Assembly (NCBI RefSeq): GCF_000732615.1 | Contig: NZ_JPGL01000010.1 | Coordinates: forward strand, 62,001-126,000 | DNA length: 64,000 bases | Direction: 5' to 3' | Origin: Burkholderia paludis | GTDB lineage: Bacteria > Pseudomonadota > Gammaproteobacteria > Burkholderiales > Burkholderiaceae | Part shown: piece by piece, positions 36,840-46,483 of the stretch | Layout: each line of letters opens with the position of its first letter | Numbering within the stretch: position 1 is the first letter of the stretch | Made by a program: the position numbers and the translations under genes | The notes under the pieces: model-generated | What the model saw: the letters and a program-made list of their open reading frames with translations, nothing else | Database searches by the model: none | What the model was told of the DNA's origin: nothing

Positions 36840-37272
36840 TTCAATCTGGTTGCATGCGCAACCGATCACGGCGCCGGACGTGGCATCCATCGCCGTCCGG
36901 CAAGACGCACGTTCTCGACATCATTCGTCGACGGGCAAGTCGGGGAAACGAACGCGGCATGGCCTCGCGGTGGCGACGGGCCGGGCGACTCCGCTTCCGG
37001 AGCGCAACGCCGGCTCGAGCGACGCCCCTGCCAGCGATGCCGGCGAGGCACGGGCAAGAGCCGCGCGTCATGAACGAGCGCGCCTGGACATCGGGTTCCG
37101 TACGCTGCCGGGCCACATCGCAGGCATGACTAGCGGCTTGGCCTGGAGCAGACGCCAGCAAAACGTGGAAAACCGCACGGGTTCCCGGCCGGGCGGCCCC
37201 GGCAGATCGACTGCCGCGCCGGAACCCGCCGGCTCGGGCACGCTCATGCCGGTTTTCCCGATGTGCGAGCCG
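36840..37272. other. Intergenic region with nested inverted repeats
   Basis: The 433 bp between the AraC gene and the BON-protein gene contains no gene I can support. The segment 37167-37258 has the symmetric repeat structure listed separately, on the downstream side of the BON operon. Confidence 0.5.
37167..37258. repeat. Nested inverted repeats spanning 92 nt
   Basis: Three arm pairs nest: ggaaaaccg (37167-37175) with cggttttcc (37250-37258), cgggttcc (37178-37185) with ggaacccg (37221-37228), and cggcag (37200-37205) with ctgccg (37211-37216). Read on the minus strand it follows the last gene of the BON operon, so it could fold at the transcript 3' end. Confidence 0.6.
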
Positions 37273-37656
37273 TTACGAACCGCCGAACGGCTTCTGCACG
37301 GTCAGCTTGTTGGTCACGGAGCTGACGCCGGGCACCCCCTTCGCGATCTCCGCGACCTCATCGACCTGCGCGGCGTCCGTGACCGTGCCGTTCAGCGTCA
37401 CCGCGCCGCCTTTCGCGACGATGCTGATATTGCCGGCGCTGATCTTCTTGTGCTTGCCGATGGCGGCATACACCTTGCGGCGCAGTGCGCGATTGGCTTT
37501 CCTCGTGCTGACGGAAGCGACCGTGCCTTGCGCAGCGGACGCAGCCGGCACACTGGCGGAAGCGCCGGCAGCCTGGTTCGGCTGCGACCGTGCGTTGCCG
37601 GAAACGGCCAGAATCAAAGCGGCAATCGCCAACGCACGTACCTGAATCCTTGTCAT
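37273..37656 (-). CDS. Periplasmic BON-domain protein
   Basis: The 127-aa protein has a signal peptide (about 1-26, IAALILAVSGNARSQ), a low-complexity Ala/Ser linker and one BON domain (about 55-120: RKVYAAIGKHKKISAGNISIVAKGGAVTLNGTV). BON domains bind membranes or lipids and occur in osmotic and envelope-stress proteins such as OsmY. It lies 83 bp downstream of the acyl-CoA synthetase on the same strand. Envelope localisation makes a direct metabolic role unlikely. Confidence 0.88.
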   Translation of the reverse strand: MTRIQVRALAIAALILAVSGNARSQPNQAAGASASVPAASAAQGTVASVSTRKANRALRRKVYAAIGKHKKISAGNISIVAKGGAVTLNGTVTDAAQVDEVAEIAKGVPGVSSVTNKLTVQKPFGGS

Positions 37657-37739
37657 CGAATACTCCGTTTGTCGTGAAGAGTGGAATCGGAACGGGACCG
37701 CCGTCAGTCGACGCCCGCCGGCGCGTCACGGCGCGCTGT

Positions 37740-39332
37740 CTAGCTGACCTTGCGCTGCATGTTCTGCCAGTACCGGTCCTTGACCACGCGCCGCAGAACC
37801 TTGCCGACCACCGAGGTCGGCAATTGCTCGACAAATACGATCGACTTCGGCGCCTTGTAGCTCCCGAGTTTTTCCTTGGCGTGTGCGACAAGTTCGGCGG
37901 CTTCGACCGAAGCACCAGGACGCAGCACCACTTCCGCATGCACGGCCTCCCCCCACTCCGGATGCGGAATGCCGACCACCGCACACATCATGACGGCCGG
38001 ATGGGAGGCCAGCGCGGCTTCGACTTCGACCGCATAGACGTTGAAGCCGCCGCTGATGATCATGTCTTTCAACCGGTCGACGATGTACAGATAGCCGTCT
38101 TCGTCGATGTAGCCGAGGTCGCCCGACTTCCACGCCCCGTCGGAGAACTCGGCGGCCGTCGTTTCGGGATTGTTGTAGTACCCCTTGATAACAGCCCGGC
38201 TACGGATGCGGATTTCGCCGGATTGGCCGATGGGCAGCGGCTTGCCATGCTCGTCGGTGATATAAACCTCGACGCCCGGCGTCGTGCGTCCCGCCGAAGA
38301 CAAGTGCTTGGTGCCGCTGCCCGTTGTACGCGCAATCTCGTGCCCGGCCTTGTCGAGTGCCGACACGAAGATGGGAACTTCGGTGGCGGCGTAGATTTGC
38401 GCGAAGATGAGGCCAAAGCACCCGATCAGTTCCTCGAGCTTCGCGGGACTCATCGGCGCGGCCGCGTAGATCAGGGTGTTCAGCGACGAGAGATTGCGTG
38501 GGTTCGCGCGCTGCAACTCGAGCAGACGGTACAGCACGGTCGGCACCAGGAACGAATGGGTCACGCACTGCCGCTCGGCCGTTTCCCGCCATTGCTCGAG
38601 ATCGAGCTGATTGAGCGTGATGTTGGCGCCGCCGGCATAGAAAGTCAGTATGAAAGCGACCATGGCCCCATGCGAGAGCGGCGCCACGTGCAACATACGT
38701 GTGCGGTCGTTGAAGCCGAAATCCGGGTTGCGGAAGCCGCCATCGCAGCAAGCCATCAGATTGTCGATCGAATACATCGCGCATTTGCCCTGGCCGGTCG
38801 TGCCGCCGGTGAAGCGCAGCATGCAGATGTGCTCGTCGTCGTCCAGCTCCACATCGGCGTCGAGTTCGGACGCTGCGTCAACCAGATGCCGGAACGCACG
38901 CACGCCGGGCCGTGCGGCCTGTTCCGGCGTCAGCTCGTCCATGACGACGATCTCGCAACCGGCCGCACGCAGCATGTCGTAGTAGCCGTCGAGCAGGCGC
39001 GTTTCAATGAATACGACTTTCGGCCTGACCAGTTCGATCTGCCGCGCATGCTCTTCCGGCGCATCGCGCAGGTTGGTCATGACCACCGTGCCTTCCTGCT
39101 TGAGGACGGTCGGCAGCATCATCAGGCTCAGGTTGTCGTTTTCCAGGATGAGCAGGAACCTGTCACCCTTGCCGACCCCGAGCGCGTTGCGCAGCGCATC
39201 GGCGATGCGGTTGGTCAACAGGTGGTACTCGTGGTAGCTGTAGCTGCGGCCGCGCTCCACATTGACGATCGCTTGCCGATCGCGAAAGCGCAACGTCATC
39301 AGGCGCATGACGCGGCAAAAGTTCATCTTCAC
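37740..39332 (-). CDS. AMP-forming acyl-CoA synthetase
   Basis: The 530-aa ANL-superfamily enzyme has the P-loop MLRFTGGTTGQGK, the A5-type segment QIYAATEVP, the A8 hinge SGGFNVYAVEVEAAL and a C-terminal SVVGKVLRR with the catalytic Lys. It makes acyl-AMP then acyl-CoA from a fatty, aromatic or terpenoid acid. GTG 39332 is chosen because AAGGAG lies 8 nt upstream; the ATG six bases on would be 14 nt away. It is the activating enzyme of the operon. Confidence 0.92.
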   Translation of the reverse strand: MKMNFCRVMRLMTLRFRDRQAIVNVERGRSYSYHEYHLLTNRIADALRNALGVGKGDRFLLILENDNLSLMMLPTVLKQEGTVVMTNLRDAPEEHARQIELVRPKVVFIETRLLDGYYDMLRAAGCEIVVMDELTPEQAARPGVRAFRHLVDAASELDADVELDDDEHICMLRFTGGTTGQGKCAMYSIDNLMACCDGGFRNPDFGFNDRTRMLHVAPLSHGAMVAFILTFYAGGANITLNQLDLEQWRETAERQCVTHSFLVPTVLYRLLELQRANPRNLSSLNTLIYAAAPMSPAKLEELIGCFGLIFAQIYAATEVPIFVSALDKAGHEIARTTGSGTKHLSSAGRTTPGVEVYITDEHGKPLPIGQSGEIRIRSRAVIKGYYNNPETTAAEFSDGAWKSGDLGYIDEDGYLYIVDRLKDMIISGGFNVYAVEVEAALASHPAVMMCAVVGIPHPEWGEAVHAEVVLRPGASVEAAELVAHAKEKLGSYKAPKSIVFVEQLPTSVVGKVLRRVVKDRYWQNMQRKVS

Positions 39333-39404
39333 CGATGTGTCTCCTTGGTTCTTTGCCCTCCCTCGCCCTGGAGGAAGGGCTGCCATGCCGCCGGCGGCGT
39401 GCGT

Positions 39405-40181
39405 TCAGCGCGCGCGCAGGCGCGATGCCGCGTCCAGACGGATGGTGTCCGCGTTGAGGTACGCGTTTTCGATGATGAACGCGCAGCAGTGCGCGAACTC
39501 CCGCATGTCGCCGAGACGTCGGGGCGCCTCGATCTGCGACGTCAGCGCATTGACGATCTTTTCGTCTAGCGACTTCACCATCGGCGTCAGGAACAGGCCC
39601 GGCGCGATGGCGTTCACCCGGATACCGACGTCACCGAGTTCCCGCGCCGCCGGCATGTTCATGCCGAGCAGCGCGGCCTTGGAGGCCGCATAGGCCACTT
39701 GACCGATCTGCGCCTCGTAGGCGGCGCCCGACGAGATGTTGATCACGACGCCGCGCTCTTCCCCGGCTTCCGGCTCGTTCGCGGCCATCTGCTCGGCGCA
39801 CTTCGACATCACGTTGAACACGCCGTTGACGTTGACCGCCGTCACTTGCGCGAACTTCGCCAGCGGCGTGGCCTTGCCGTCCTTGCCCAGCACCTTGCAC
39901 GGCGTGGGCAGCGCCGCGCAGTTGATGCAGACATGCACCGTGCCGAAGCGGGCGGTCACGGCCGCGACCGCGTTTTGTACGGACTCCTCGCTGGAGACGT
40001 CGGTCTGCACGAACAGTGTGCGTTCGGCGCCGATCTCTTCCACGGCCCGGGCGCCCGCTTCAGCGTTCAGGTCGAAGATGGCGACGCGCGCGCCCTTTTC
40101 CTGTGCCAGATAGCGCGCCGTCGCAAGGCCGAGGCCCGACGCGCCGCCGGTAATGACGACGACTTTTCCTTCGATACGCAT
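39405..40181 (-). CDS. SDR, 3-hydroxyacyl-CoA dehydrogenase type
   Basis: The 258-aa SDR has TGGASGLG (11-18), the NIS catalytic Ser region (VVINISSGAAYEAQIGQ), intact YAASK, and APGLFLTPMV. The overall sequence resembles human HSD17B10-like and bacterial 3-hydroxyacyl-CoA dehydrogenases. It would oxidise the beta-hydroxy intermediate in the pathway. It is 23 bp from the acyl-CoA dehydrogenase gene, in the same operon. Confidence 0.9.
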   Translation of the reverse strand: MRIEGKVVVITGGASGLGLATARYLAQEKGARVAIFDLNAEAGARAVEEIGAERTLFVQTDVSSEESVQNAVAAVTARFGTVHVCINCAALPTPCKVLGKDGKATPLAKFAQVTAVNVNGVFNVMSKCAEQMAANEPEAGEERGVVINISSGAAYEAQIGQVAYAASKAALLGMNMPAARELGDVGIRVNAIAPGLFLTPMVKSLDEKIVNALTSQIEAPRRLGDMREFAHCCAFIIENAYLNADTIRLDAASRLRAR

Positions 40182-40204
40182 GATGTTTCCTGTGACTGGG
40201 GGTC

Positions 40205-41362
40205 TTAGAACGCCGGTACGCCGGTCAACGCGCGTCCGATGATGAGTTGCTGGATCTGGGTCGTGCCTTCCGGAATCGGCGTGACGATTGCCTCGCGCGC
40301 GAGCTTCTCGACGAGGAATTCGGTCGTGACGCCGTTACCGCCGTGAATCTGCACCGCCTGGCGGGCGATCTTCACCGCCGCTTCGCACGCGAAATACTTG
40401 GCCATCGCCGCCTCCATCTCGGCCGGCACGCCGGCTTCGATCATCGACGCCGCGCGGTAGGTCAGCAGGCGCGCAGCGTCCACGTGGGTCGCCATTTCCG
40501 CGAGCATCGCCGCGATCAACTGGTGGCCCGCGATGACCTTGCCGTGCTGGCGCCGCTCCGTCGCATAGCGAACCGCCTCTTCGAGCGCCCGTCGGGCGAT
40601 GCCCAGCCCCTGGGCCGCGACGAATACGCGCGACCGCTCGAACAGCGAAAGCGTATTGCGCAGCCCTTCGCCTTCGTTGCCGATCATGTTGGAGGCCGGC
40701 ACCCGCACATCGGTCAGGAAGATCTGCGCGGTGGACTGGCTGTTGAAGCCGATCTTGTGGATACCGCGTACCTCGTACGGGTGTTCCTTGCGGTCGAGCA
40801 GAAAATGGGTCAGCCCCTTGCGCGGATCGTCGCTGGTACGGCACGTACAGATCAGGAAATCCGAGTACTCCCCGTTGCTGATCCAGGTCTTTTCGCCGTT
40901 GATGATGAAATGATCGCCGTCGCGGCGTGCCCGCGTCCTGATCTCCAGCACGTTGGAGCCGACATCGGGTTCCGAAATGCCCATCGAGACGAAGCTGTCT
41001 CCGCTCAACAGGCCGGGCAGGTAGCGTTCGCGCAAATGCGCGGGCGCTACCTTCTCGAGCAGCACGACGCCGAACGAATTGATCAGCACCGGCACCGACA
41101 GGTCCGCCGAAGTGGTCGCCACTTCCTCGAACAGCATCAGCGAGGTCAACCAGTCCAGGCCCAGGCCGCCGTTGGCTTCGCTCGCGATGCCCGACACCAG
41201 CCCGAACTCCGTCAGCCGGCGCATGATGTCGGCCATCCTGTCGCGCGGCACGAACTGGTCGCGGTATTGCTTGCTGAAAACCGGATCGATCTCGGCGTCG
41301 AGGAAGCGTCGCAGTCCATCGACGGCTGCCTGCTGCTCTTCGGTGCGGAATACGTGTCCCAT
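40205..41362 (-). CDS. Acyl-CoA dehydrogenase
   Basis: The 385-aa FAD-dependent acyl-CoA dehydrogenase has ISEPDVGSNVLEIRTRA, TWISNGEYSDF, IHGGNGVTTEFLVEKL and PEGTTQIQQLIIG (EGTxQIQ with the conserved catalytic-region Glu). It makes the alpha,beta-enoyl-CoA. Its start is 10 bp from the thiolase stop, so co-transcription is likely. Chain specificity is not readable. Confidence 0.93.
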   Translation of the reverse strand: MGHVFRTEEQQAAVDGLRRFLDAEIDPVFSKQYRDQFVPRDRMADIMRRLTEFGLVSGIASEANGGLGLDWLTSLMLFEEVATTSADLSVPVLINSFGVVLLEKVAPAHLRERYLPGLLSGDSFVSMGISEPDVGSNVLEIRTRARRDGDHFIINGEKTWISNGEYSDFLICTCRTSDDPRKGLTHFLLDRKEHPYEVRGIHKIGFNSQSTAQIFLTDVRVPASNMIGNEGEGLRNTLSLFERSRVFVAAQGLGIARRALEEAVRYATERRQHGKVIAGHQLIAAMLAEMATHVDAARLLTYRAASMIEAGVPAEMEAAMAKYFACEAAVKIARQAVQIHGGNGVTTEFLVEKLAREAIVTPIPEGTTQIQQLIIGRALTGVPAF

Positions 41363-41372
41363 GGCGGCCTCC

Positions 41373-42614
41373 CTATTGTTTTGCCAGGATGTTGACGCCG
41401 ACCACGGCCTCTTCGATGCCGTAAAGGCCGCCGCCGTTTTCCTGGATGGCGATCCGGGCGTCTTGAACCTGACGCTGCCCGGCTTCGCCGCGCAATTGCG
41501 TCACCAGTTCGTGAATCTGGCCGAGGCCGGTTGCACCGATCGGGTGGCCTTTCGATTCGAGCCCACCGGACGGGTTGATCGGAATGCGTCCGCCAACCGT
41601 AAAGTCACCGCGTTCGGCCGCGGGGCCGCCTTCTCCGAGGGGCACCAGCATCAGCGATTCGGCGTTGAGGATCTCGCCGATCGCCGATGCATCGTGTACC
41701 TCGGCGACGTCGACGTCCTCCGGCGCGACGCCGGCCTGTTCGTACGCTTTCGTCGCCGCCAGACGGGCGATGATCTTGTGCGGCTCATCGACGCCGCGCG
41801 TGATGCCGGTCTGAATCACGCTGGCCAGCACGCGCACCGCGCGACCCGCCTCGCCCTGCAGGCGCTTCAGGCCGGCGGCGGTGCACAGCACGGCGGCGGC
41901 CGCGCCGTCGCTGATCGGCGAGCACATGGCCGTCGTCAACGGATAGGTGATCGGCGGCGAACCGAGCACCTGCTCGATCGTCATGGGCTGCTGGAATTGC
42001 GCCAGCGGGTTGTGCACCGAGTGCTGGTGGTTCTTGGCCGCGACCGCGGCGATCTGGCGCTGCGTGGTGCCATGGCGCTTCATGTGGTTGCGGGCGATGG
42101 CCGCATAGACGTCCATGAACACGCTGTAGGGACGGTCGGACTGGGTGCCGGGCGGAGGCTCCACGCCTTCGCCCAGTGCCAGCAGCGTCTTCTTGTTTTC
42201 CTCGACGGTCGAGACGTCCCAGCCGCCGTCGAACACGGCAAACATCTTGGCCTTCTCGGCGATATTCATCTTTTCCGCACCGACGGCCAGCGCCACGTCG
42301 CAGGCCCCCGCGCGCAGCGCCTGCACCGCGAGGCTGAATGCCGACGAGCCGGAGGCACAGGCGTTTTCGACGGAGAACACCGGAATGCCCGCGATGCCGA
42401 GGCGACGCATCGCGATCGGCCCGGGAATCGCGCTCTGCCCCTGGAACGGGCCATTGGTCAGCGTCGCATAGAATGCCGAGCCGATGTCCGCGGCCTCCGC
42501 ACCGGCGTCCTTCAATGCCAGCGTGACGGCCTCGCCGACCATGTCGTACACGCTGCGGTCGAGCAAGCGTCCGAACGGCGTCATACCGACGCCGGCAACA
42601 TAGATATCGTTCAT
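41373..42614 (-). CDS. Thiolase, SCP2-like
   Basis: The 413-aa thiolase-superfamily protein has the acyl-accepting Cys in ENACASGSSAF, AEVHDASAIGE, and the C-terminal GHPIGATGL. The middle ISDGAAAAVL and IPINPSGGLESKG resemble the SCP-x/lipid-transfer branch, which often acts in sterol or branched-chain degradation. It cleaves the 3-ketoacyl-CoA and is co-directional with the rest of the operon. Confidence 0.92.
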   Translation of the reverse strand: MNDIYVAGVGMTPFGRLLDRSVYDMVGEAVTLALKDAGAEAADIGSAFYATLTNGPFQGQSAIPGPIAMRRLGIAGIPVFSVENACASGSSAFSLAVQALRAGACDVALAVGAEKMNIAEKAKMFAVFDGGWDVSTVEENKKTLLALGEGVEPPPGTQSDRPYSVFMDVYAAIARNHMKRHGTTQRQIAAVAAKNHQHSVHNPLAQFQQPMTIEQVLGSPPITYPLTTAMCSPISDGAAAAVLCTAAGLKRLQGEAGRAVRVLASVIQTGITRGVDEPHKIIARLAATKAYEQAGVAPEDVDVAEVHDASAIGEILNAESLMLVPLGEGGPAAERGDFTVGGRIPINPSGGLESKGHPIGATGLGQIHELVTQLRGEAGQRQVQDARIAIQENGGGLYGIEEAVVGVNILAKQ

Positions 42615-42664
42615 GTAATTCCGACTGAGGAATGAGAAAGGCAGGATGACTGAACCGGGCGGGC

Positions 42665-43450
42665 TCAACGGCCCTGGAATCGCGGCGCGCGCTTTTCGGC
42701 GAATGCCTGCAAACCCTCCTGCAGGTCAAAGCTGCGCAGATGGCGACGCAGCATGACTTGCTCGTGCAGCAACGCGTCGTCCCGGCTCTTGTCGGCGGAG
42801 GAACGCGCGACAGCCTTCATGCGCCGCAGCACGACGGGGCTCTTGCCGGCGATCTGGCCGGCCAGCTTCATCGTCGCGTCGGACAATTCGGCGTCGGGAT
42901 GCACTTCGGAGACGAAACCGTACGCCTTCATCTCGGTCGCCGACAGCGTCTTGCCGGTCAACAGCAGATACATGGCGATGTTCTGGGGAATCAGGCGCGG
43001 CAAGACCGCCGCGCCGCCGGCGCCGGGATAGACGCCGAAGTTGGCATGGGCGTCCCCGATCGCGGCGCTCTCCGCGGCGACGACGATGTCGGCGCACATG
43101 GCCAGCTCCAGCCCCCCGGCCATCGTGACGCCGTTGAGTGCGGCGATCACCGGCTTGGAGAAATTGCGCAGGCGTGCGAGCGTTGCGTCGGCCCGGTCGA
43201 GGAAATCCGCTTCCCCCACCTCCGCATGCTGACTTGCCAGCACCTCCTTCAGATCCGCGCCGGCGCAGAATGCGGGGCCGGTGCCGGTCAGGACCAGGAC
43301 GCGAATGGCGTCGTCGGCGTCGATCTGGGCCAGCCGGCGGTCCAGTTCAGTCAGCAGCGCGATATTCAGCGCGTTCATCGCCTTGGGACGATTCAGCGTC
43401 AGGCGCGCAACCGCGCCGGTGGTTTCAAACAGCAATGCGTCTTCGATCAT
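42665..43450 (-). CDS. Enoyl-CoA hydratase/isomerase
   Basis: The 261-aa crotonase-fold protein has GTGPAFCAGADLKEVL and GVTMAGGLELAMCADIVVA, the oxyanion-hole glycines, then VLPRLIPQNIAMYLLLTGKTLSATEMKAYGFV. It hydrates the enoyl-CoA to 3-hydroxyacyl-CoA. It is the first gene of the minus-strand operon, transcribed away from the AraC gene at 43741. Confidence 0.93.
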   Translation of the reverse strand: MIEDALLFETTGAVARLTLNRPKAMNALNIALLTELDRRLAQIDADDAIRVLVLTGTGPAFCAGADLKEVLASQHAEVGEADFLDRADATLARLRNFSKPVIAALNGVTMAGGLELAMCADIVVAAESAAIGDAHANFGVYPGAGGAAVLPRLIPQNIAMYLLLTGKTLSATEMKAYGFVSEVHPDAELSDATMKLAGQIAGKSPVVLRRMKAVARSSADKSRDDALLHEQVMLRRHLRSFDLQEGLQAFAEKRAPRFQGR

Positions 43451-43740
43451 GACGTCTCCGGGTTATCTTGGAATGGTGTCGTAGCGGAGAGGCGCAGACC
43501 TGCCCGCGATAGGAAACGATCATAGGCAGGGGGACATGAGCGCGCGGCTCTTTGGAGCGAAAAGTGCATTCCGCAAAGCGATCCGCCCTGACCGGCGACG
43601 GGATGCGCCGGTGAACGGGCGGCCATGGCCGGGAGGGGGCCGTTCCCGCGCGGTCGAACGGCGGCGGTCGCGAGCGCGCCGGGCACGGTTCGGCAGCGGT
43701 GTAGAATCGGCGTCACCCCGTCCATCGACATCGCCGCGCC

Positions 43741-44796
43741 TTGAAACCCGACCGCCACCCCTCCCACGTCGCGACGCAGGAAGCGACGACCATAGGCGGG
43801 TACTGCACGGCAATCGCCAAGACCCTGCAGGCCAGCGGCATGGACAGCGAGCGCATTTTTCGCGCCGTCGGCGTGCAACCCCACATGGTGAACGGCCCGA
43901 TGGTCCGGCTGCCCGTCGCCACGCTGACCAGGCTATACCGTGCCTGCGTCGAGGCGACCCACAATCCGTATTTCGGCTTGTCGGTGGCCCGCCATATCCA
44001 TATCTCCCACTTGCATGCGCTCGGCTACGCGCTCGCCGCCAGCAGCACGCTCCTCGACTTCTGCCGCCGGCTGGAGCAGTACTTCCGGCTCGTGTCGCAG
44101 GCGGCAACCGTTCGCGTGATCGAAGACGGCAATACGATCGCGGTGCGCGCCGCCGATTTCAGGATCGAGGTCTGCGGCGAAACCGAGGATGCGTTCGTCG
44201 GGTTCCTGGTGCAAACGATGCGCATGTTGTACAAACCGGGGTTCAACCCGCTGTCCGTGGAATTCCATCGACCGATGCCGCTTGAAGGCGACGAGCCGTA
44301 CCGTACATTGATGCGGGCGCCGGTCAGTTTTTCGAATCCGGCCACGACGCTGACATTCGACAGGCAGGAATTGATGCAGCCGCTCGGCGGCGCCTGCCCG
44401 GAGCTGGCGCAGGTCAACGACAACATCGCGAATCAATATCTCGCCCGTCTGGACAAGAGCGACGTGGTGACCGGCGTCACGCAGAAGATCATCGAATTGC
44501 TGCCCTCCGGCGACTGCAGCAGGGAGAAGGTGGCCGAAGCATTGTGCATGAGCCCCGCTACCCTGCAGGTGCGGTTGGCGCAGCGCGGCACGCATTTCCT
44601 GCAGATCATGGACAATACGCGCCGGGAACTGGCCTGCAATTACATCCAGCGCCGCACAAGCTCCGTAACCGAAATCGCGTTCTTGCTCGGATTCACCAGC
44701 ACCAGCAATTTCGCCCGCGCATTCAAGCGATGGACCGGCTTGTCGCCGACGCAGTTTCGGGATGCCCTACCCGAGCAGCAGGTTTTGTCGCAGTAG
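43741..44796 (+). CDS. AraC-family regulator, paralogue 2
   Basis: The 351-aa protein is collinear with the regulator at 35739: N-terminal ligand domain, then HTH EALCMSPATLQVRLAQRG and EIAFLLGFTSTSNFARAFKRWTG. The proposed start is TTG, without a clear ribosome site, so the true start may be a nearby alternative. It diverges from the operon's first gene across 290 bp and is the natural local regulator. Confidence 0.9.
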   Translation: MKPDRHPSHVATQEATTIGGYCTAIAKTLQASGMDSERIFRAVGVQPHMVNGPMVRLPVATLTRLYRACVEATHNPYFGLSVARHIHISHLHALGYALAASSTLLDFCRRLEQYFRLVSQAATVRVIEDGNTIAVRAADFRIEVCGETEDAFVGFLVQTMRMLYKPGFNPLSVEFHRPMPLEGDEPYRTLMRAPVSFSNPATTLTFDRQELMQPLGGACPELAQVNDNIANQYLARLDKSDVVTGVTQKIIELLPSGDCSREKVAEALCMSPATLQVRLAQRGTHFLQIMDNTRRELACNYIQRRTSSVTEIAFLLGFTSTSNFARAFKRWTGLSPTQFRDALPEQQVLSQ

Positions 44797-44944
44797 CCAC
44801 GATCCATCGATGCCCTGACGGCGGCTTGCGCCTGTTCGGCGCTCACGTGGCGGTTCGCATATCTGGCGCACACGTCTAGCCGACGATTGAACTTCGCTAC
44901 CTCGCGGATAACGACCAGCGGATGCGAACCAGCGGACGGAAGCG

Positions 44945-45403
44945 TTACCGCGCGAGGCAATACAAAACGTCCGGGCACCCCTCCTCGTTTCCACTTCCAT
45001 CGCCATATGCGACGGCAACGAACCCGTGCCGCTCATAAAACGCGGCGGCGTCACGGTTCATCCGGAACGTATGAAGCTGGAGCCGGCCGTCGGTCTGCGA
45101 CTTTACCGACGCCAGCAGGCGAGTGCCAATCCCTTGCCGTTTGAGCCCGGGGCACACGTACAGCTGGTCAAGCCACGCCACGCCATCTGTGACGGAGTGC
45201 GCGGCCATGCCGACGATGCAGCCATCGCTCACGGCGACTGTGACGTTACCCGACGGGACCAGCACGTTGGCGATCCACTCCCGGACGGCCGTTTCGGTGT
45301 GCGCGAGCGGCGCATACGATGCCAGCGTGTTGCGCGACCGCAGGTAGACTTCCGCCACTTCTGCGGCATCGGCCGGGGTCGCCCGACGCAGGATCAACGG
45401 CAT
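44945..45403 (-). CDS. GNAT-family N-acetyltransferase
   Basis: The 152-aa GNAT starts PLILRRATPADAAEVAEVYLRSR, has the CoA motif LDQLYVCPGLKRQGIGTRLL, and ends with DAAAFYERHGFVAVAYGDGSGNEEG. ATG 45403 is chosen; in-frame upstream residues look non-coding. The acetyl acceptor is unknown. It converges on the AraC gene. Confidence 0.85.
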   Translation of the reverse strand: MPLILRRATPADAAEVAEVYLRSRNTLASYAPLAHTETAVREWIANVLVPSGNVTVAVSDGCIVGMAAHSVTDGVAWLDQLYVCPGLKRQGIGTRLLASVKSQTDGRLQLHTFRMNRDAAAFYERHGFVAVAYGDGSGNEEGCPDVLYCLAR

Positions 45404-45609
45404 GTAACGGCCACGCCGGGATGATCGGCCATTGCGGAACGATCCCGACACGGTATCGGTTGCCCCGGAAGCTGTTCGCATTCAATGCGATGTGTTTGCA
45501 TCTCGTTTCTTGCGTGGACACGCCAGGATGATCCGGGCGTTACCGGACCATGGGGTACGGGTAGGAATCGAATCGGTATTATCCATCGGGCAACGCAGGC
45601 GAACGGCCG

Positions 45610-46044
45610 CTATGTTCCCGACACAAGCCGCTTGACCTCTTCAACTACTTCACCCGCCAGCGTTTCCGGCACGCCCCAGTAATCGAAGATTCCGCCATCG
45701 GCCTGATTCTGTCCGCATGTCACAAACAAGCCGGTGCCGAATCGATTCTTGAGATGCGAGGCCAGCCAGCCTACGAAGCCGCTGTTGTCCGCTCCCGCCG
45801 GAAAGTGGAACCGGAAGATGCCGAACCGTTCCTTCTGCGAGCCGTCACTCGGAACAAGCTGACTCCACACGTTGTCGTCTCGTACCAGCGCGAGTGCGTC
45901 GGCCCGCACAGCCGCCGGAAACTGATCCAGCGGAAATTCAACGAACGCATACGTCCCGGAGTACACCCGTAGTCGCGACTCGGTCATGACGCGCCGCAGA
46001 CGGCTCTCCGTTTGTTCGACGGTCTCATGCGAAATATCAACCAT
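45610..46044 (-). CDS. DUF6196-type hypothetical protein
   Basis: The 144-aa protein appears to be of the DUF6196 type (YSGTYAFVEFPLDQFPAAVRADALALVRDDNVWSQLVP... GGIFDYWGVPETLAGEVV). No signal or membrane segment. GGAG precedes ATG 46044. DUF6196-like proteins are small soluble proteins of unknown function found near immunity-type genes. It opens the patchy accessory region. Confidence 0.6.
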   Translation of the reverse strand: MVDISHETVEQTESRLRRVMTESRLRVYSGTYAFVEFPLDQFPAAVRADALALVRDDNVWSQLVPSDGSQKERFGIFRFHFPAGADNSGFVGWLASHLKNRFGTGLFVTCGQNQADGGIFDYWGVPETLAGEVVEEVKRLVSGT

Positions 46045-46483
46045 GGCTGCTCCAATCAAAAGTGGGGAATCGGTCAAATCATCAACATGCGCACGAAAGG
46101 AATTGATCTTATCAGCGATATAAAGCCATCACAGTCGAATGGTCGTCACGGGTAATCGGGCAAGTCTGGCCAGACGCGCCGTGAGAAGATGAGCGGCCTT
46201 TGGCCGGCTTTGGCCGAGGCACGTCGATGGGAATCCCTTGCCCGGAACTTAAAGCATGCGCGGCCTCCGATCCGGGAAATCCGGAAAAATCCGCACTCCG
46301 GAAAAGAAGCGCGATTTTCGACCGTGCATCAAGCGGTCATGCACACGATTTCACCCGTGCCAAAAGCGGGCTGCCTGTATCGCATCACCCTTTCGCCCAA
46401 AGGCGGGCAATATCCCGTTCCGCGTTGCGACGGTAAAGCGCCTGTGAGAAAGTACCGATTCTTCCCGAGTCTGCGGTCAATCC
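46045..46483. other. Intergenic gap with no gene seen
   Basis: The 439-bp gap lies between the divergent DUF6196 and DUF2199 genes. It includes a patch with repeated ggccttt/ggctttggccg around 46190-46215, and only short shadow frames. Confidence 0.35.
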
